From positions 248,001-312,000 of the forward strand of contig NZ_BPQV01000005.1 in the NCBI RefSeq assembly GCF_022179465.1: DNA of 64,000 nucleotides, in the 5' to 3' direction. A model generated the notes under the pieces. The model was not told the DNA's origin, made no database searches, and saw only the letters and a program-made list of their open reading frames with translations. Made by a program: the position numbers and the translations under genes. Origin of the DNA: Methylobacterium organophilum (GTDB taxonomy: Bacteria > Pseudomonadota > Alphaproteobacteria > Rhizobiales > Beijerinckiaceae). Of the stretch, positions 18,526 through 27,462 are shown one piece after another (position 1 is the stretch's first letter; every line of letters begins with the position of its first letter).

Positions 18526-20334
18526 TCAGGCCTTCATGCGGACATAGGTGCCCGGCGCCGGGCCGAGGGAGGGCAGGCCCCCCTCGCCGGGGATGCGGGC
18601 GGGAACCCGCTCCGGCGCCTGCTCCTCCAGCCACTTGAACCAGTAGGGCCACCAGGAGCCCTCGTGCTCGGTGGCGGCCGTGAGCCAGTCCTCGAACTGA
18701 CCCTTTGTCGGGCCGCCGGTGCGGAAGCCGTATTTGGCCTTCTTGCCCGGCGGGTTGACGACGCCCGCGATGTGGCCGGAGCCCGCCAGCACGTAATCGA
18801 CCTTGCCGCCGAACTTCTTGGAGCCCTCGAAGACCGAGACGGCGGGGGCGATGTGGTCCTCGCGGGTGGCGAGGTTGAAGACCGGCACCTTCACCTTCTT
18901 CAGGTCGAGGCGCACGTTGCCGAGCACCATCTCGCCCTTGGCGAGCGTGTTGTTGAGATAGCAGTTGCGCAGGTAGAAGGAATGGTTGGCCGCCGGCATG
19001 CGCGTGGCGTCGGCGTTCCAGTAGAGCAGGTCGAAGGGCAGGGGCGCCTTCCCCTTCACGTAGTTGTTGACCACGTAGGACCAGATCAGGTCGTTGGGCC
19101 TGAGCATGTTGAAGGCGTTGGCCATGCGCGCGCCCTCGAGATAGCCGCGCTCGGCCATCCGCGCCTCGATCACCCGGATCTGCTCCTCGTCGGCGAAGAC
19201 CTTGAGATCGCCGGCATGGGTGAAGTCGACCTGCGTGGTGAGGAAGGTCACGCTCTTGATGCGCCGGTTGCCGGTGGCGGCCTGATAGGCCAGCGTCACG
19301 GCGAGCAGGGTGCCGCCGACGCAGTAGCCCGCCGCGGACACCTCGGTCTCGCCGGTGGCGACGCCGATCATGTCGATCGCGGTCTCGATGCCCTCGCGCA
19401 TGTAGGACTCGAAGTCCTTGTCGCGGTGGCGCTCGTCCGGGTTGACCCAGGAGATCACGAACACCGTGAGGCCCTGGCTGACCATCCAGCCGATCAGGCT
19501 TTTGGCCGGGTTGAGGTCGAGGATGTAGAACTTGTTGATCCAGGGCGGCACGATCAGGAACGGTCGCTTGAGCACCGTCTCGGTCTTGGGCGCGTACTGG
19601 ATCAGCTCCATCAGATCGTTGCGGAACACGACCTCGCCGGGGGTGACGGCGACGTCCTCGCCGAACTTGAAGGCGGAGAGGTCGGTCTGGCGCACCCGCA
19701 GCTGGCCGCCGCCGGCCTCGATATCCTCGGCGAGCATCTTCATGCCGCGCACGAGATTGGCCCCGTTCTCCTGCAGGGTGTGGCGCAGCAGTTCGGGGTT
19801 GGTCATCACGTAGTTGGAGGGCGACATCGCCCCGAGGATCTGGCGCAGGTAGAACTCCGCCTTGTGGCGGGTATGGGGGTCGAGCCCCTCCGCCTCGCGC
19901 ACCAGGGTCTCCGCCCAGCGGGCGGTGATGAGATAGCTCTGCTTGACGAAATCGAAGACCGGGTTGCTCGACCATTCCTCGTGGGCGAAGCGCTTGTCCT
20001 TGGGCTCCGGCTCCGCCACGGGCGCCGCCGCCTGCCCCTGCATCCGCGTCCAGGTCGCGCCCCACAGGGCCATGAAGGCCTCGCTGAGCCTGCGCTGCGC
20101 CGTCAGCGCCTTCTCCGGATCGCTCATCCAGGCTTCCGCCACCCGGGTCAGGGTGCGGGTCATCTCGTTGATCTCGTCGGTGCCCTCGGGCGCCGCGGGA
20201 AACGCCCCGTCCTTCGCCTCGAAGGGCCGCATCGAGGCGGCGGCGATCTTGCCGAATTCCTCCGCGAGCTGACCGGCGTTGCGCGAGATCGCCTCAAGGT
20301 CCGGTACGCCGGGTACGCTTCTCTCGGTCGCCAC
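18526..20334 (-). CDS. phaC: Class I poly(3-hydroxyalkanoate) polymerase
   Basis: A 602-residue class I PHA synthase. The lipase-like box is [14 protein letters not shown] with nucleophile Cys338. The N-terminal domain contains [13 protein letters not shown] and the [11 protein letters not shown] motif, and the catalytic His is in [13 protein letters not shown]. It polymerises (R)-3-hydroxybutyryl-CoA into the granule polymer typical of Methylobacterium. The start is a GTG at 20334, with GGAGGAGA about 8 bp upstream on the minus strand. No phaA, phaB or phaE lies nearby, as usual for this genus. Confidence 0.95.
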   Translation of the reverse strand: MATERSVPGVPDLEAISRNAGQLAEEFGKIAAASMRPFEAKDGAFPAAPEGTDEINEMTRTLTRVAEAWMSDPEKALTAQRRLSEAFMALWGATWTRMQGQAAAPVAEPEPKDKRFAHEEWSSNPVFDFVKQSYLITARWAETLVREAEGLDPHTRHKAEFYLRQILGAMSPSNYVMTNPELLRHTLQENGANLVRGMKMLAEDIEAGGGQLRVRQTDLSAFKFGEDVAVTPGEVVFRNDLMELIQYAPKTETVLKRPFLIVPPWINKFYILDLNPAKSLIGWMVSQGLTVFVISWVNPDERHRDKDFESYMREGIETAIDMIGVATGETEVSAAGYCVGGTLLAVTLAYQAATGNRRIKSVTFLTTQVDFTHAGDLKVFADEEQIRVIEARMAERGYLEGARMANAFNMLRPNDLIWSYVVNNYVKGKAPLPFDLLYWNADATRMPAANHSFYLRNCYLNNTLAKGEMVLGNVRLDLKKVKVPVFNLATREDHIAPAVSVFEGSKKFGGKVDYVLAGSGHIAGVVNPPGKKAKYGFRTGGPTKGQFEDWLTAATEHEGSWWPYWFKWLEEQAPERVPARIPGEGGLPSLGPAPGTYVRMKA

Positions 20335-20470
20335 GCGCGCGCTCTCCTCCCTGGAGGCTCTGCTCGGGCCGCGTCAGCGGAGACGGCGGGCCTCGTTTCC
20401 GACAAATTAACGCGCCAACCGCTTTCCTTGCCAGTGCCGGCCCGCGATTTAGGTTTTCAAGCCAAAGCCG

Positions 20471-20899
20471 ATGACACTCCTGTGGCACCTCGCAGCGCGC
20501 TCCGCCGAAGGCGCATCCCCGTCGGCGCAGGCCCGCAGGATCGGGCGTAGGCTCGCCACCGCCGCGGCCCTGCTGCCGATCGCCGCGGGGCTCTGCGCCT
20601 GCTCCAGCGACGTGAACCCGATGAAGGCCGCCTTCGTCGGCGCCGGCCACGGCCCGAAGGAGATGCAGGCCCCCGATTTCGTGGCCAATTCCCGCCGCGA
20701 GGGCGTCGGCTACATGCCCGTGGGCGAGGACGCCCCGAAGCGCGCCATCCGCGCCCGCTCGTCCGAGGGCCAGAAGGCCCTCGCCGCGGAGCTGGAAGGC
20801 GCCCGCAGCCGCAACGAGGCCCGCGGAAAGGCCGCGGAGGGCGCGGGCAAGTCGGCCGGGAAGGATCTGTCCGCCCCCTCGGCCCCGCCCAACCCGTAG
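20471..20899 (+). CDS. Hypothetical lipoprotein
   Basis: A 142-residue protein with a type II signal peptide: a long basic n-region (ARRIGRRLATAAALL), a hydrophobic core and lipobox LCAC at about residues 41-44. The mature part is polar and Ala/Glu/Lys-rich (EGQKALAAELEGARSRNEA), with no recognised domain. It is divergent from phaC by 136 bp and 135 bp upstream of the aminotransferase. No strong Shine-Dalgarno is visible. Confidence 0.6.
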   Translation: MTLLWHLAARSAEGASPSAQARRIGRRLATAAALLPIAAGLCACSSDVNPMKAAFVGAGHGPKEMQAPDFVANSRREGVGYMPVGEDAPKRAIRARSSEGQKALAAELEGARSRNEARGKAAEGAGKSAGKDLSAPSAPPNP

Positions 20900-21034
20900 C
20901 CTTCGCCGCTCCCGCGGCTTCACGGGGGCGTCACAAAAAGATCGGCGCGGGCGCGCGTCGGTGGTAAACGAGCCGCTTCGCCGCGTTCCGGCCCAACAGC
21001 GCCCTGCCGGAACCTCCGCGCCGATGGACCTGTC

Positions 21035-22255
21035 ATGACCGATTTCCACCGCATCAAGCGCCTCCCGCCCTACGTCTTCGAGCAGGTGAACCGGATCAAG
21101 GCCGCTGCCCGAGCGCAGGGCGCCGACATCATCGATCTCGGCATGGGCAACCCCGATCTCGACGCGCCCCGGCACGTCATCGAGAAGCTGGTCGAGACCG
21201 CCGGGAAGCCGCGGACCGACCGCTACTCCGCCTCCAAGGGCATTGCCGGCCTGCGCCGCGCCCAGGCCGGCTACTACCAGCGCCGCTTCGGCGTGAGCCT
21301 GAACCCCGACACCCAGGTCGTGGCGACGCTGGGCTCGAAGGAAGGCTTCGCCAACATGGCGCAGGCGATCACCGCCCCGGGCGACGTCGTGCTGGTGCCC
21401 AATCCGAGCTACCCGATCCACGCCTTCGGCTTCCTGATGGCCGGCGGCGTGATCCGCTCCGTGCCGGCCGAGCCGACCCCGGCCATGTTCCCGGCCCTGG
21501 AGAAGGCGGTGGTCCACTCGATCCCGAAGCCCGTCGCCCTGGTCGTGTGCTACCCCTCGAACCCGACCGCCTACGTGGCGAGCCTCGACTTCTACAAGGA
21601 CCTCGTCGCCTTCGCGAAGAAGCACGAGCTGATCCTGCTCTCCGACCTCGCCTATGCCGAGGTCTATTTCGACGACGACACCCCGCCCCCCTCCGTGCTG
21701 CAGGTGCCGGGCGCCATCGACGTCACGGTGGAGTTCACCTCCCTTTCCAAGACCTTCTCGATGGCGGGCTGGCGCATGGGCTTCGCGGTCGGCAACGAGC
21801 GTCTGCTCGCGGCGCTGACCCGGGTGAAGTCCTATCTCGATTACGGCGCCTTCACGCCGATCCAGGTGGCGGCCACCGCCGCGCTGAACGGGCCGGACGA
21901 CTGCATCAAGGAGATGCGGGCGACCTACAAGAAGCGCCGCGACGCGCTGATCGAGTCCTTCGGCAAGGCCGGCTGGTCCCTGCCGGTGCCCCAGGCCTCG
22001 ATGTTCGCCTGGGTGCCGATTCCCGAGAAGTACCGGCCGCTCGGCAGCCTCGAATTCTCGAAGCTGCTCCTGGAGAAGTCGGACGTGGCGGTGGCGCCGG
22101 GCATCGGCTTCGGCGAGCACGGCGACGAGTACGTGCGCATCGCGCTGGTCGAGAACGAGCAGCGCATCCGCCAGGCCGCGCGCAACATCCGCCGCTTCTT
22201 CGACAATTCCGACCGCACGCTCCACAACGTGGTGCCGATGCAGAAGGCGGTGTGA
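21035..22255 (+). CDS. PLP-dependent aminotransferase, AlaC-like (class I/II)
   Basis: A 406-residue fold-type I aminotransferase. Landmarks are DLGMGNPDLDAP at the N terminus, YSASKGIAGLRRA, CYPSNPTA with the cofactor-contacting Asn, SDLAYAEVYFD, the PLP lysine in SLSKTFSMAGWRMGF, and EYVRIALVENEQRIRQA with the carboxylate-binding Arg. It is closest to the AlaC / LL-diaminopimelate aminotransferase-like group, which makes alanine from pyruvate and glutamate. The methionine- or lysine-pathway alternative cannot be excluded. It is convergent with the YVTN propeller gene. Confidence 0.9.
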   Translation: MTDFHRIKRLPPYVFEQVNRIKAAARAQGADIIDLGMGNPDLDAPRHVIEKLVETAGKPRTDRYSASKGIAGLRRAQAGYYQRRFGVSLNPDTQVVATLGSKEGFANMAQAITAPGDVVLVPNPSYPIHAFGFLMAGGVIRSVPAEPTPAMFPALEKAVVHSIPKPVALVVCYPSNPTAYVASLDFYKDLVAFAKKHELILLSDLAYAEVYFDDDTPPPSVLQVPGAIDVTVEFTSLSKTFSMAGWRMGFAVGNERLLAALTRVKSYLDYGAFTPIQVAATAALNGPDDCIKEMRATYKKRRDALIESFGKAGWSLPVPQASMFAWVPIPEKYRPLGSLEFSKLLLEKSDVAVAPGIGFGEHGDEYVRIALVENEQRIRQAARNIRRFFDNSDRTLHNVVPMQKAV

Positions 22256-22277
22256 GGGGCCTCCGGCGGAGAGGGTC

Positions 22278-23282
22278 CTAGCGCAGGAAATCCCCGAAGG
22301 CGCGGGGGCCGTCGCCGGTGGCGATGGTCCCCGTGACCTTGAGGGTCGCCACGTCGATCACGCTCAGGCTGTTGTCGCCCCAATTGGCGACGTAGACGGT
22401 CCTGCCGTCCCGCCCGGTGCCGATGCCCTCGGGATGGTCGCCGACATCGATCGTACCGACCTTCTCCAGGCTCGCCAGATCGAACACCGTCACGTCGTTC
22501 ACGTACTGGTCGGTGACGAAGCCGCGGCCACCGGCCAGGGCGATGACGTAGGGGCGCTCCCCGGTCTTCACCCGGCCGATCTCCCGGGCCGCCGCCACGT
22601 CGATCGCCGAGACGTCGTCGGAGACGACGTTGGCGGTGTAGGCGCGGGTCCCGTCCGCGGACAGGGTCAGCCCGAAGGGATGCTGACCGACGGGAACGAC
22701 CGCGCACTCCTTGCCCGAGGCGAGGTCGACGATCGAGACGCTGTCGGATTCCCGGTTGGCGACGAGCAGGGTGGCCCCGTCGGGCGTCACCGCGATGCCG
22801 GAGGGCGAGCGGCCGACCGCGATCTCGCCGGAGCGCCGGAGGCTCCCGCCCTCGGGGAGGAGCACGAAGACGCGGGCGCCATACCAGTCGGCCACGTAGA
22901 CCGCGCCGGTCCTCGGATTGACGCCGATGCCGAGGGGGCCGCCGGGCAGGGGCACCGTCGCGCTGACCCGTCCCGCATCGAGATCGATCACCGCGAGGCC
23001 ATGGCCCTCGGGGCGGGTGACGTAGGCCGTCCTGCGATCGGGCGCGAGGGCGATGCCGGCGGGCGCCCCGTCCACGGGGATCGAGCGCACCACCTTGCCG
23101 GCGGCGAGATCCACGACGTCGACGGCGTTGCCGAGCTGCGTCGTGACATAGGCCTGCTGCGCGAGGGCGGGGGACACGGCGAGCATCCCCACCGCCAGCA
23201 GGACGCCGCGCGGCGCCCTGATCCTCGCCCCCGCCCAGGCGGGCGGAAAGGGCCGGCGGGCCCACCGAAACGATCGACGCAC
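22278..23282 (-). CDS. YVTN-repeat beta-propeller, exported (methylotrophy run)
   Basis: A 334-residue protein of about seven repeats with YVTN/NHL-like cores (YVTTQLGNAVDVVDL, VYVADWYGARVFVL, VYVANWGDNSLSVIDV). A GTG at 23282, with GGAGA about 7 bp before it, starts a signal peptide ending SPALAQ, so it works in the periplasm. Such propellers are often found with PQQ-dependent alcohol oxidation systems; the exact partner is unknown. It is the last gene of the minus-strand run from mfnB and starts 26 bp after the SRPBCC gene. A second propeller of this type (29647-30636) belongs to the lut-type locus. Confidence 0.82.
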   Translation of the reverse strand: MRRSFRWARRPFPPAWAGARIRAPRGVLLAVGMLAVSPALAQQAYVTTQLGNAVDVVDLAAGKVVRSIPVDGAPAGIALAPDRRTAYVTRPEGHGLAVIDLDAGRVSATVPLPGGPLGIGVNPRTGAVYVADWYGARVFVLLPEGGSLRRSGEIAVGRSPSGIAVTPDGATLLVANRESDSVSIVDLASGKECAVVPVGQHPFGLTLSADGTRAYTANVVSDDVSAIDVAAAREIGRVKTGERPYVIALAGGRGFVTDQYVNDVTVFDLASLEKVGTIDVGDHPEGIGTGRDGRTVYVANWGDNSLSVIDVATLKVTGTIATGDGPRAFGDFLR

Positions 23283-23308
23283 GCCGGCTCTCCGAAGACT
23301 CAAAGCCC

Positions 23309-23839
23309 CTACGAGCCCTTCTCGACCTTGGCCTTCAGGTTCTCGAGGCCGGCCTTGTAGAGGCCGAGCACGGCCTTCTTGGAGGCCTCGTCGTTCAGCT
23401 CGGGCGGCGGGTCGTTGTTCATGTAGCCGCGGTAGAAGGCGCCCTTCCAGGTGACCTTGGTCTTGCCGCCGTCGCCCTCGAGCTCGATCGTCGAGGAGTA
23501 GTCGTTCACCGGCAGCACCTTCACGTCGACCTTGTTGATCCGGTACATGAGGAGCTTCTTCTCGGCGTCGTACTTGGCGAGCTCTTCCTCGACCGTGGCG
23601 CCGCCCTTGAGCGTCAGCGTCCGGGTCGCCTTGACCTCGTTGCCGCCCTTGCCCTCGGTCTTCTCGACCACCGGGATCCAGCTGGCGTCCTGGAAGTTGC
23701 CGACCACCGTCCAGACCTTGTCGGCGGGCGTGTTGATCTCGATCGTCTCCGAGACCTTCTGCCGGGTCGGGCCGTGGGCTTGGGCCGTGAACGAGACCGT
23801 GGCGAGGGCCGCCACGGCCGCGAGCGTCATGAAGCGCAT
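23309..23839 (-). CDS. Periplasmic SRPBCC protein, MxaD-like
   Basis: A 176-residue protein with a signal peptide (MRFMTLAAVAALATVSFTAQA) and a single START/SRPBCC fold (ETIEINTPADKVWTVVGNFQ, then ATRTLTLKGGATVEEEL and KTKVTWKGAFYRGYMNND). It resembles MxaD, the periplasmic protein of methanol oxidation clusters that aids electron transfer between methanol dehydrogenase and its cytochrome. It is not in an mxa operon here, so a paralogue serving another PQQ dehydrogenase such as XoxF is possible (inference). It lies 27 bp downstream of DUF447 and 26 bp upstream of the propeller. Confidence 0.8.
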   Translation of the reverse strand: MRFMTLAAVAALATVSFTAQAHGPTRQKVSETIEINTPADKVWTVVGNFQDASWIPVVEKTEGKGGNEVKATRTLTLKGGATVEEELAKYDAEKKLLMYRINKVDVKVLPVNDYSSTIELEGDGGKTKVTWKGAFYRGYMNNDPPPELNDEASKKAVLGLYKAGLENLKAKVEKGS

Positions 23840-23866
23840 CAGAGGTTTCTCCGTTGAGCCGCCGCG

Positions 23867-24463
23867 TCAGGACGCGGAGCCGGTGTTTCCGAGGACGCGT
23901 TCGCTCCGCCCGAGGGCTTGCGCGACCTTGTCCTCGATCCAGTCCCAGGCCTCCCGCTCGGCAGGCCCGGCCGTCTTGGATATCGCGATGGCGTGATAGG
24001 CCATCTCCGTCAGGATCTTGTCGGGGGGCAGCATGTGCAGACGCGTCGACAGGATCGCCGCCTCCAGCACCGCCGCCTGGGCGCGGTTGTAGCCGATGAA
24101 CGGCCGGTGGCTCATGGCATGGACCAGCCGGCCACGATAGCGAGGGCGGGCCGCGTCCTCCTCCACCGCCACCACCTCGAACTCGGCATGGCCGAAGCAC
24201 TCCGCGAGGCGCTGCCCGGCGATCTTCTCGCAGGGCACGACCGGCCAGTCGCGCCGCCCCGTGACCACACCGGCGATCACCCGCACGTCGCTCGGCGCCG
24301 AGGCGGCGAAGACCGGATTCGTCGCGAGATTGTGAATGGTCGGGGAAGGCCGGAACGGGGCCAGCACGTAGTCCGCGCCGTCCTGGATCAGCCCGAACGG
24401 CACGAGGTGGAGCGCGCCCTCGGGGGAGAGCGTGGTCACGATGGTCTCGAGGATCAGCGGCAC
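23867..24463 (-). CDS. DUF447 family protein (tetrahydromethanopterin/methanofuran-linked)
   Basis: A 198-residue cytoplasmic protein starting VPLILETIVTTLSPEG, the usual N terminus of DUF447. It continues HLVPFGLIQDG, VLAPFRPSPTIHNLATN and a helical C terminus (FIGYNRAQAAVLEAAILSTR). DUF447 proteins occur in methanogens and in methylotrophs that use tetrahydromethanopterin, and a flavin-binding-type fold is assumed; the reaction is not established. A GTG at 24463 with an upstream AGGGG is the best start, 16 bp after the stop of the DHPS-like gene. Confidence 0.82.
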   Translation of the reverse strand: MPLILETIVTTLSPEGALHLVPFGLIQDGADYVLAPFRPSPTIHNLATNPVFAASAPSDVRVIAGVVTGRRDWPVVPCEKIAGQRLAECFGHAEFEVVAVEEDAARPRYRGRLVHAMSHRPFIGYNRAQAAVLEAAILSTRLHMLPPDKILTEMAYHAIAISKTAGPAEREAWDWIEDKVAQALGRSERVLGNTGSAS

Positions 24464-24479
24464 CGTCTCAACCCCTGGC

Positions 24480-26063
24480 TCAATCCTCGCCCGCCCGGCC
24501 CGCATCGGGCACGAGCTTCCCGCAGACCACGCGGCCGCCCCGAGGCTGGGACAGCGGGTCGGCGGCCTCCGGGCGGCCCTGGCCGTCCTCCCGCCGGGGC
24601 GGGGCGGCGTCCCGCTCGGGATCCGCCGCGTCGCGGGTGCCCGGCGGGGGCGCGTCCGGCCCGCTATGCCGGGTGTGGCCGGCCTTCTTGAAGGCGGTGG
24701 TGTCCTCGGCGGCGCGGTCGGCGGCGCAGCCCCAGTCGAGGGGCTCGTCCTGCACATAGCGCTTGCCGAGGCGGAAGGCGGTCTCCGCCTTGGTCAGCTC
24801 CCCGCCGAGATAGAAGGCGTGGGCGCCGTCGCTCGCCACGTTCAAGTCGGGGAAGAAGGCCATCGCGTCGGTGCCGACCTTGTGGATGTCGCGGTTGTAG
24901 ACGTGGATCCCGTCCTGCGCGACGGCGATGCGGTAATTGGGATCGCGCACCTCGGCGGCCAGGGCCGCGATCTCATCGGGGGTCTGCACGAAGGGGCGCT
25001 TGTCGTGCAGGGCGAGCAGCGCCCGGCCATAGCCCTTGGGCAGCGCCGCGTCGGCCTTGGCCGCGTACATCACCCGCCGGGCCGCATCGTGCTCCTCCAC
25101 CGTGCGGAGGGTGTGGTTCGAGACCTGCACGATCAGCACGTTGCGGATCGAGAGTTCCGAGCACATGCCGACGAGGAGCGCGGTGACGCCGAGGCTGTCG
25201 GCCTCGGTGAGCTCGGTGAGGTTGCCGGTGCCCATCATCATCTCGATGCCCGGCCAGCGCCGGCGCACCTCGTTGTAGCGGGCGACCGACTCGACGAAGC
25301 CGAAATGGATCGGCTCCAGGATCGGGTCGGCCATATAGGGCCGGCCCGCCTTCTCCATCCGCGCGATGGCGCGGTCGAGGGAGGGCAGGTCGTCCGGCCG
25401 CATCGGCACCAGCACCGGCACCGCGTCGGTCTCGAAGGCGAGGTCGAGGGTCTCCTCGTTGAGGCTGAGGAGATAATCGGCCCCGGCCCGCGCCCCGCGG
25501 GTCAGTTCGTCGAGGGAGAAGGAATCGACGCTGACCGTCAGGCCCGCGCGCTTCATCGCCCGCACGGCGTCGTCGAGATGGGGGAAGGGGGTGTCGGGCA
25601 GGCCGCCGAGATCGATCACGTCCGCGCCGCGGCGGGCGAGGTCGAGCCCCTTGGCCACGATCTGGTCGACGGTCATCTTCGAGGCGTCGACGATCTCGGA
25701 GAAGATGCGCAGGTCGTGGCGCGACAGGTCGACCTTGCGGCCGCTGAGCCCGAGATAGGCCGGCAGGTCCACGATCTCGTCGGGGCCGCGCTCCACGGGC
25801 AGGCCGAAATGCGCGGCGAGCGCCTCCGGGTTCGCCCGGCAGCGCCCGGGCAGGACGATGCGCGTCGCGCCCTCGGGGATGCTCACCCGGCGCTTGATGA
25901 TCTCCTCGGTCATCAGCGCGGCGACCTTCACCCCCGCATCGGCGATGCTCCAGGCGAAGCGGTCCGGGGGGAGGGTGGCCGCGACCTTCTCCAGCCGGGC
26001 ATGGGCGAGCTTGCCGGTGACGAAGACGAGGTGGTCGCGCGGGCTCTGTCCGGGGGCGCTCAT
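24480..26063 (-). CDS. Dihydropteroate-synthase-like protein (DUF6513 type, H4MPT cofactor pathway)
   Basis: A 527-residue protein. An N-terminal domain (LVFVTGKLAHARLEKVAA) is followed by a TIM-barrel region like dihydropteroate synthase (GADVIDLGGLPDTPFPHLDD, LTVSVDSFSLDELTRGA, MMMGTGNLTELTEADS). The last ~70 residues are a Pro/Asp/Arg-rich tail. In methylotrophs this gene type accompanies tetrahydromethanopterin and methanofuran biosynthesis genes and is thought to act in pterin/arylamine condensation; the exact step is inferred. Its ATG overlaps the stop of the kinase gene by 4 bp (ATGA), indicating translational coupling. Confidence 0.85.
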   Translation of the reverse strand: MSAPGQSPRDHLVFVTGKLAHARLEKVAATLPPDRFAWSIADAGVKVAALMTEEIIKRRVSIPEGATRIVLPGRCRANPEALAAHFGLPVERGPDEIVDLPAYLGLSGRKVDLSRHDLRIFSEIVDASKMTVDQIVAKGLDLARRGADVIDLGGLPDTPFPHLDDAVRAMKRAGLTVSVDSFSLDELTRGARAGADYLLSLNEETLDLAFETDAVPVLVPMRPDDLPSLDRAIARMEKAGRPYMADPILEPIHFGFVESVARYNEVRRRWPGIEMMMGTGNLTELTEADSLGVTALLVGMCSELSIRNVLIVQVSNHTLRTVEEHDAARRVMYAAKADAALPKGYGRALLALHDKRPFVQTPDEIAALAAEVRDPNYRIAVAQDGIHVYNRDIHKVGTDAMAFFPDLNVASDGAHAFYLGGELTKAETAFRLGKRYVQDEPLDWGCAADRAAEDTTAFKKAGHTRHSGPDAPPPGTRDAADPERDAAPPRREDGQGRPEAADPLSQPRGGRVVCGKLVPDAGRAGED

Positions 26064-26641
26064 GCGGCGTCCCTCCCGGAGCCGGCCTCGGGACCGCGGA
26101 CCAGAATCGTGCCGGGGAAGGCGGCGGCGAAGCGCGGGAAGGCCGCATCCACCAGCCCGCAGGCCGCCAGCGCCGCGGGATCGGCCCCGGCGGGTGCCGG
26201 CGCCGATTTCTCGAGGATGCAGCGCGCCGCGCCGAGCCGGGTGGCGAGCCAGAGGGCGAGGCTGTCGGAGGTGACCGCCCAGCTCTCGGGGATGTCGGGA
26301 TGGCCGGCCTTGAGCGCCGCCGGGTCCCAGATCCCGCTCCGGCCGGCCCGCAGGGCGCCGGCGAGGGCGTCGAGGGAGGCCGAGACGGGAAGCCGCGGCT
26401 CAAGGGCGCGGAAGATCTCGGCCATGCGGCCCATGGCGTCGAGGGCGAGGCGGTGGGCGAGGCCGTCCTCGAAGCCGAGGCTGGCCTGGGCCCGGCGCAC
26501 CGCGTCGGCGAAGGGGCCGCCGCCGGGCACCACGGCGACCGGCCCGGCCTCGACGGCGGCGGCCAGCACCGCCCGCAGGCGGTCCCGGTCGGTGAGCAGG
26601 CTGCCGCCGACCTTCACGACGGTGAGGGACGGGCCCGTCAC
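26060..26641 (-). CDS. Amino acid kinase family protein, MfnE-like
   Basis: A 193-residue small amino-acid-kinase-fold protein. The phosphate-binding N terminus is TVVKVGGSLLTDRDRL, then VAVVPGGGPFADAVR and ESWAVTSDSLALWLATRLGA. In methanogens MfnE converts aminomethyl-furanmethanol phosphate to its diphosphate for methanofuran assembly, and the methylotroph homologue sits next to mfnB as here. The GTG start at 26641 overlaps the mfnB stop by 4 bp. It also overlaps the DHPS-like gene by 4 bp at its end. Confidence 0.82.
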   Translation of the reverse strand: MTGPSLTVVKVGGSLLTDRDRLRAVLAAAVEAGPVAVVPGGGPFADAVRRAQASLGFEDGLAHRLALDAMGRMAEIFRALEPRLPVSASLDALAGALRAGRSGIWDPAALKAGHPDIPESWAVTSDSLALWLATRLGAARCILEKSAPAPAGADPAALAACGLVDAAFPRFAAAFPGTILVRGPEAGSGRDAA

Positions 26642-27411
26642 GCGGCCGCATCCCGGGCGAGCGCCCGCAGGGCGGCGACGGCCTCTGCGACGCGGCCCGC
26701 ATCGAGCCCCTGCCGGCGGTCGCCCTCGCGGCAGAGCCCGCCGCGGAAGCCGAGATAGTCGGGGCGCAGGGCCGCCAGGGCCGGGATGTCCGCGACCGCG
26801 AGGGAGCCGGCCAGCCCGCTCATCAGCCGATGCGCCCGGCAGGAGGCCACGAATTCGGTCAGCACCGCCGGGGACAGAAGGTCGCCCAGGCGGCGCCCGG
26901 CCTTGCCGCGCGTATCGATCATCGCCCCGGCGAAGCCCGCCGCGGCGAGGCGCGCGACCCATGCCGGGGCGGCGCCCGCCTCGGCCAGGCCCTCCTCGGC
27001 GAACAGCACGCCGATCAGCCGGCCGGGCGCGGCGGCGGCCATGGCGGCGAGCGGACGGCCCTCCGCAGCGCCGACCGCGACCTTCACCCAGTCGACGCCC
27101 GTTTCCGCCATGGCCGCCACCGCGGCCACGGGGTCTTCGCCGCACGCTTGGCCGCATGCTTGGCCGCGCTCTTGCCCCCCCTCGTCGCCGGCCACCGCGC
27201 TGGTGACGATGCCCGGGGCAAGGCCCACGCGGATCGCCCGCACGGCCTGCGGGGTCAGGCCGCCCAGCGCCCCGCGCTCGGGATCTTTGGCATCGACGAG
27301 ATCGGCCCCGGCCGCGGCGGCCAGGCGCGCCTCGGCGCCGTCGCGCACGCTGACCAGCAGGCGGACGGGGGCGGGCAGGGGGGACGCGATCGGGTGGCTA
27401 CGCTGCGGCAC
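26638..27411 (-). CDS. mfnB: (5-formylfuran-3-yl)methyl phosphate synthase, MfnB (DUF556)
   Basis: A 257-residue TIM-barrel enzyme that condenses two glyceraldehyde-3-phosphate molecules into the furan ring of methanofuran/methylofuran. Family marks are RLLVSVRDGAEARLAA, GADLVDAKDPERGALGG with a catalytic-site Lys, KVAVG, GAMIDTRGKAGRRL, and YLGFRGGLCREGDR. A GTG at 27411 is the only reasonable start. Residues near 77-92 form an unusual Gly-Gln-Ala-Cys-rich loop coded by a 12-bp tandem repeat. It heads the translationally coupled run mfnB, mfnE-like, DHPS-like. Confidence 0.88.
   Translation of the reverse strand: MPQRSHPIASPLPAPVRLLVSVRDGAEARLAAAAGADLVDAKDPERGALGGLTPQAVRAIRVGLAPGIVTSAVAGDEGGQERGQACGQACGEDPVAAVAAMAETGVDWVKVAVGAAEGRPLAAMAAAAPGRLIGVLFAEEGLAEAGAAPAWVARLAAAGFAGAMIDTRGKAGRRLGDLLSPAVLTEFVASCRAHRLMSGLAGSLAVADIPALAALRPDYLGFRGGLCREGDRRQGLDAGRVAEAVAALRALARDAAA
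27141..27176. repeat. Degenerate 12-bp tandem repeat inside mfnB
   Basis: Three copies of a 12-bp unit: cgcacgcttggc, cgcatgcttggc, and the more diverged cgcgctcttgcc. They encode a repetitive GQACGQACGED-like loop in MfnB. Confidence 0.6.
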
Positions 27412-27462
27412 GCTGTCTCGGTGTTCCGGATCAAGGGCTCCCCGGGCACCGCCTCGGGACCC

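Noticed and set aside
22278-24200. Apparent 640-residue fusion including the YVTN propeller
   Set aside because: The N-terminal part is a shadow of the SRPBCC and DUF447 genes. A GTG with ribosome-binding site and signal peptide begins the real gene at 23282.
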